DNA of 15,249 nt from Akkermansiaceae bacterium (GTDB taxonomy: Bacteria; Verrucomicrobiota; Verrucomicrobiia; Verrucomicrobiales; Akkermansiaceae). This document shows, in pieces, positions 13,374-15,249 of the stretch (the first letter of the stretch is position 1; the number at the start of each line of letters is the position of its first letter). Made by a program: the position numbers and the translations under genes. The DNA is taken from positions 1 through 15,249 of the forward strand of contig JALZVD010000014.1 of assembly GCA_023300205.1 (NCBI GenBank), read 5' to 3'. The notes under the pieces are model-generated. The model searched no databases. It had not been told where the DNA came from and saw only the letters and a program-made list of their open reading frames with translations.

Positions 13374-15249
13374 ACTGGAAACCTGAAGCACCAGCCACCC
13401 GAGTCGCCAAAGAACTCTTCTCCATACCTCAAGACAAAAACGCAGAACTAGAAGTCACCGTCTGGGCCACCTCCCCCATGCTCTATAATCCCACCAACAT
13501 GGACATAGATCAACACGGACGCATCTGGGTACTAGAAGGAGTCAACTACCGCAGAAAAAATCAGCGCCGCCCTAAAGGTGACCGAATCCTCATCCTCCAA
13601 GACACCAATGGTGACGGAAAAGCAGACACCTCCAAGACCTTCCACCAAGACCCAAACCTAGAAAGCCCACTCGGAATAGCTGTCTTTGATAACCAAATCG
13701 TCATCTCACAGCCACCCAGCCTCATCATCTATACCGATGTAAACCGCAACCTCAAATTCGACCCCACAACAGACAAACGTCAAGTCCTCTTCACCGGGTT
13801 CAACGCCCGCCAGCACGACCACTCACTCCACTCACTCACCGCCGGTCCAGACGGAAAATGGTACTTCAACAACGGCAACTGCGGAGGAATATTCACCGAT
13901 AAATCTGGAAACTCATTCACCCTCAACGGCGTCTACAAAGGAGGCGGAGGTACCTGGTATGTCGACAACAACTTAGCTGGGAAAAAAAGTAGTGACGGCC
14001 ACGTCTGGACAGCAGGCGCCACCATCAGAATGAACCCAGACGGAACCAACGCAGAAATCGTCGGCCACGGATACAGAAACTCATACGAGCAGACAATCAA
14101 CTCACTCGGAGAAATGTTCCAAAATGACAACGATGACGTAGCTAGCTGCAGAAACTCCTACATCTTAGAATACGGTAGCGCTGGTTTCTTCACCCGTGAC
14201 GGCAGCCGTAATTGGAGAAGCGTCAGACGCCCAGGCCAAACCACCGGCCAAGCCCACTGGAGACAAGACGACCCCGGCACATTCGATGTAGGAGACATTT
14301 ACGGCGGAGGATCACCCACCGGAGTCACCTTCTATGAAAACGGTGCACTCGGCGACCAATGGATCGGAACCTACCTCGCCTGTGAAGCAGCTAAGAACAC
14401 CATCTTCGGATACCACCCCAAGAAAAAAGGAGCAGGCTACCAAATGAACAGATTTGATTTCACAACCACCAATCTAACAGGCCATTACGTAGGAGGTGAC
14501 TTCTCAAGACAGATTAAAAAGCAATCAGATGCAGAAGACGCACTCCTCTTCCGCCCATCAGACGTCACCGTAGGAACAGACGGAGCCATCTACTTCACAG
14601 ATTGGTTTGACGGCAGAGTCGGAGGTCACAGCACCATGGACAACAGCTGCTCAGGCACCATTTACCGCATCGCCCAAAAAGGATTCAAACCAACAAACCC
14701 CAAATTTGACCTCAACACAATCGACGGACAAATCACCGCACTCTCCAGCCCAGCAGTCAACGTCAGATACCTTGGCTTCCGTAAACTAAAGGAAAACAAA
14801 CCCGGCGCACTAACAGCAATCAAAGACCTCCTAAAGAACCCTAACAAATACATCGCAGCACGTGCCATCTGGCTCCTCCCCCACCTCGGAAACGAAGGAA
14901 TGAAAGCCTGTGAAGAACTCCTCACAGACCCCTCACCAGAAACGCGCCTCGTCGCATACAGAGCTCTCAGAAGAATCGACATAGACATCATCCCATTCGC
15001 CAAAAAACTCATGGCGGACCCAGATACCGCCGTCCGCCGCGACGTAGCACTATCCCTCAGAAACAATAATCCACAGGAAACAAAAGACATCTTCGTAGCC
15101 CTCGCTAAAAACCTAGACATCAATGACAAAAACTACATCGAAGCCATCGGCCTAGGAGCCGCTAATAATGAAGAAATCATCTGGTCAGCCATCAGAGATA
15201 GCACCTCACCTAACAGCCCAGAAGAATGGTCAGATACATTCGCCAAGCT
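13310..15249 (+). CDS. PVC-type membrane-bound dehydrogenase / heme-protein domain, partial
   Basis: This reading frame is open from 13310 (after TAA at 13307) to the window edge. It continues the ThuA gene in the -1 frame from the A12 tract. The coding part, about 637 residues, begins TTKTNIQTENTLDW and then LFSIPQDKNAELEVTVWA, the usual entry into the membrane-bound dehydrogenase beta-propeller of PVC-type heme-binding proteins. Recognisable blades include NPTNMDIDQHGRIWVLEGVN, DTNGDGKAD (calcium-loop-like), DHSLHSLTAGPDGKWYFNNG, GATIRMNPDG, NSLGEMFQNDNDD, GGGSPTGVTFYENG and PSDVTVGTDGAIYFTDWFD. HEAT-like helical repeats follow from about 14800 (ARAIWLLPHLG, RLVAYRALRRI, RRDVALSLRN). The C-terminal CxxCH cytochrome domain expected in this family is not reached. 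No ATG, GTG or TTG occurs in this frame before 13478, inside the conserved domain, and there is no signal peptide, so it probably depends on the ThuA start. Role inferred: periplasmic oxidation of a sugar or alcohol coupled to cytochrome c. Confidence 0.85.
13326..13337 (+). other. A12 homopolymer, candidate slippage or frameshift site
   Basis: Twelve consecutive A, flanked by C on both sides, form codons AAA AAA AAA AAA in the ThuA frame. In-phase A_AAA_AAA heptamers occur here, so tRNA-Lys could re-pair perfectly after a -1 slip; one extra A added by RNA polymerase would have the same effect. After the shift the reading continues TTKTNIQTENTLDW into the dehydrogenase domain. A tract of 13 or 10 A in the DNA would make one uninterrupted gene. 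No strong stem-loop is apparent just downstream. Confidence 0.7.

Overview
The window looks like a chromosomal segment of a Verrucomicrobiota bacterium (PVC superphylum). The strongest clue is the right end: a ThuA-like domain followed by a PVC-type membrane-bound dehydrogenase/beta-propeller with HEAT-like repeats, an architecture typical of Verrucomicrobiota and Planctomycetota. The phylum assignment is inferred from protein families; no rRNA or taxonomic marker is present. The density is that of an ordinary chromosome. I see no tRNA, rRNA, CRISPR array, insertion sequence or phage gene, and no gene-free stretch longer than about 150 bases.

Layout. (1) 101-2810, plus strand: a CNNM/CBS membrane protein and a secreted TPR protein, 31 nt apart. 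(2) 2826-5195, minus strand: a CvpA-like membrane protein followed by gatB. (3) 5347-8712, plus strand: a secreted M23 peptidase, a membrane-anchored thermonuclease-like protein and hisF, 17-18 nt apart, then a zinc-ribbon single-pass membrane protein 73 nt further on. (4) 8709-10897, minus strand: gltX and aroE, coupled by a 4-nt ATGA overlap. (5) 10982-12283, plus strand: a dicarboxylate/amino-acid:cation symporter. (6) 12354 to the right edge, plus strand: the ThuA domain and then, in the -1 frame, the PVC-type dehydrogenase domain, cut by the window end.

The most interesting spot is 13326-13337, a run of 12 A. It sits in a lysine/proline-rich linker between the ThuA and dehydrogenase domains, exactly where the reading frame must move by -1 to continue. 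The downstream frame has no ATG, GTG or TTG until well inside the conserved domain. The region is therefore one fused secreted protein whose frame is restored by slippage or phase variation, or one broken by a real indel, or one interrupted by a homopolymer sequencing error.

Three window-wide properties stand out. The plus strand is richer in C than in G in genes of both orientations, which suggests the minus strand is the replication leading strand. Most start codons lack a Shine-Dalgarno sequence. Neither convergent gene pair has a visible intrinsic terminator. Functionally this is a mixture of translation and amino-acid biosynthesis genes (gatB, gltX, aroE, hisF) and envelope or secreted proteins. 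GluRS together with GatB is compatible with the indirect Gln-tRNA/Asn-tRNA amidation route, but gatA and gatC are not in the window.
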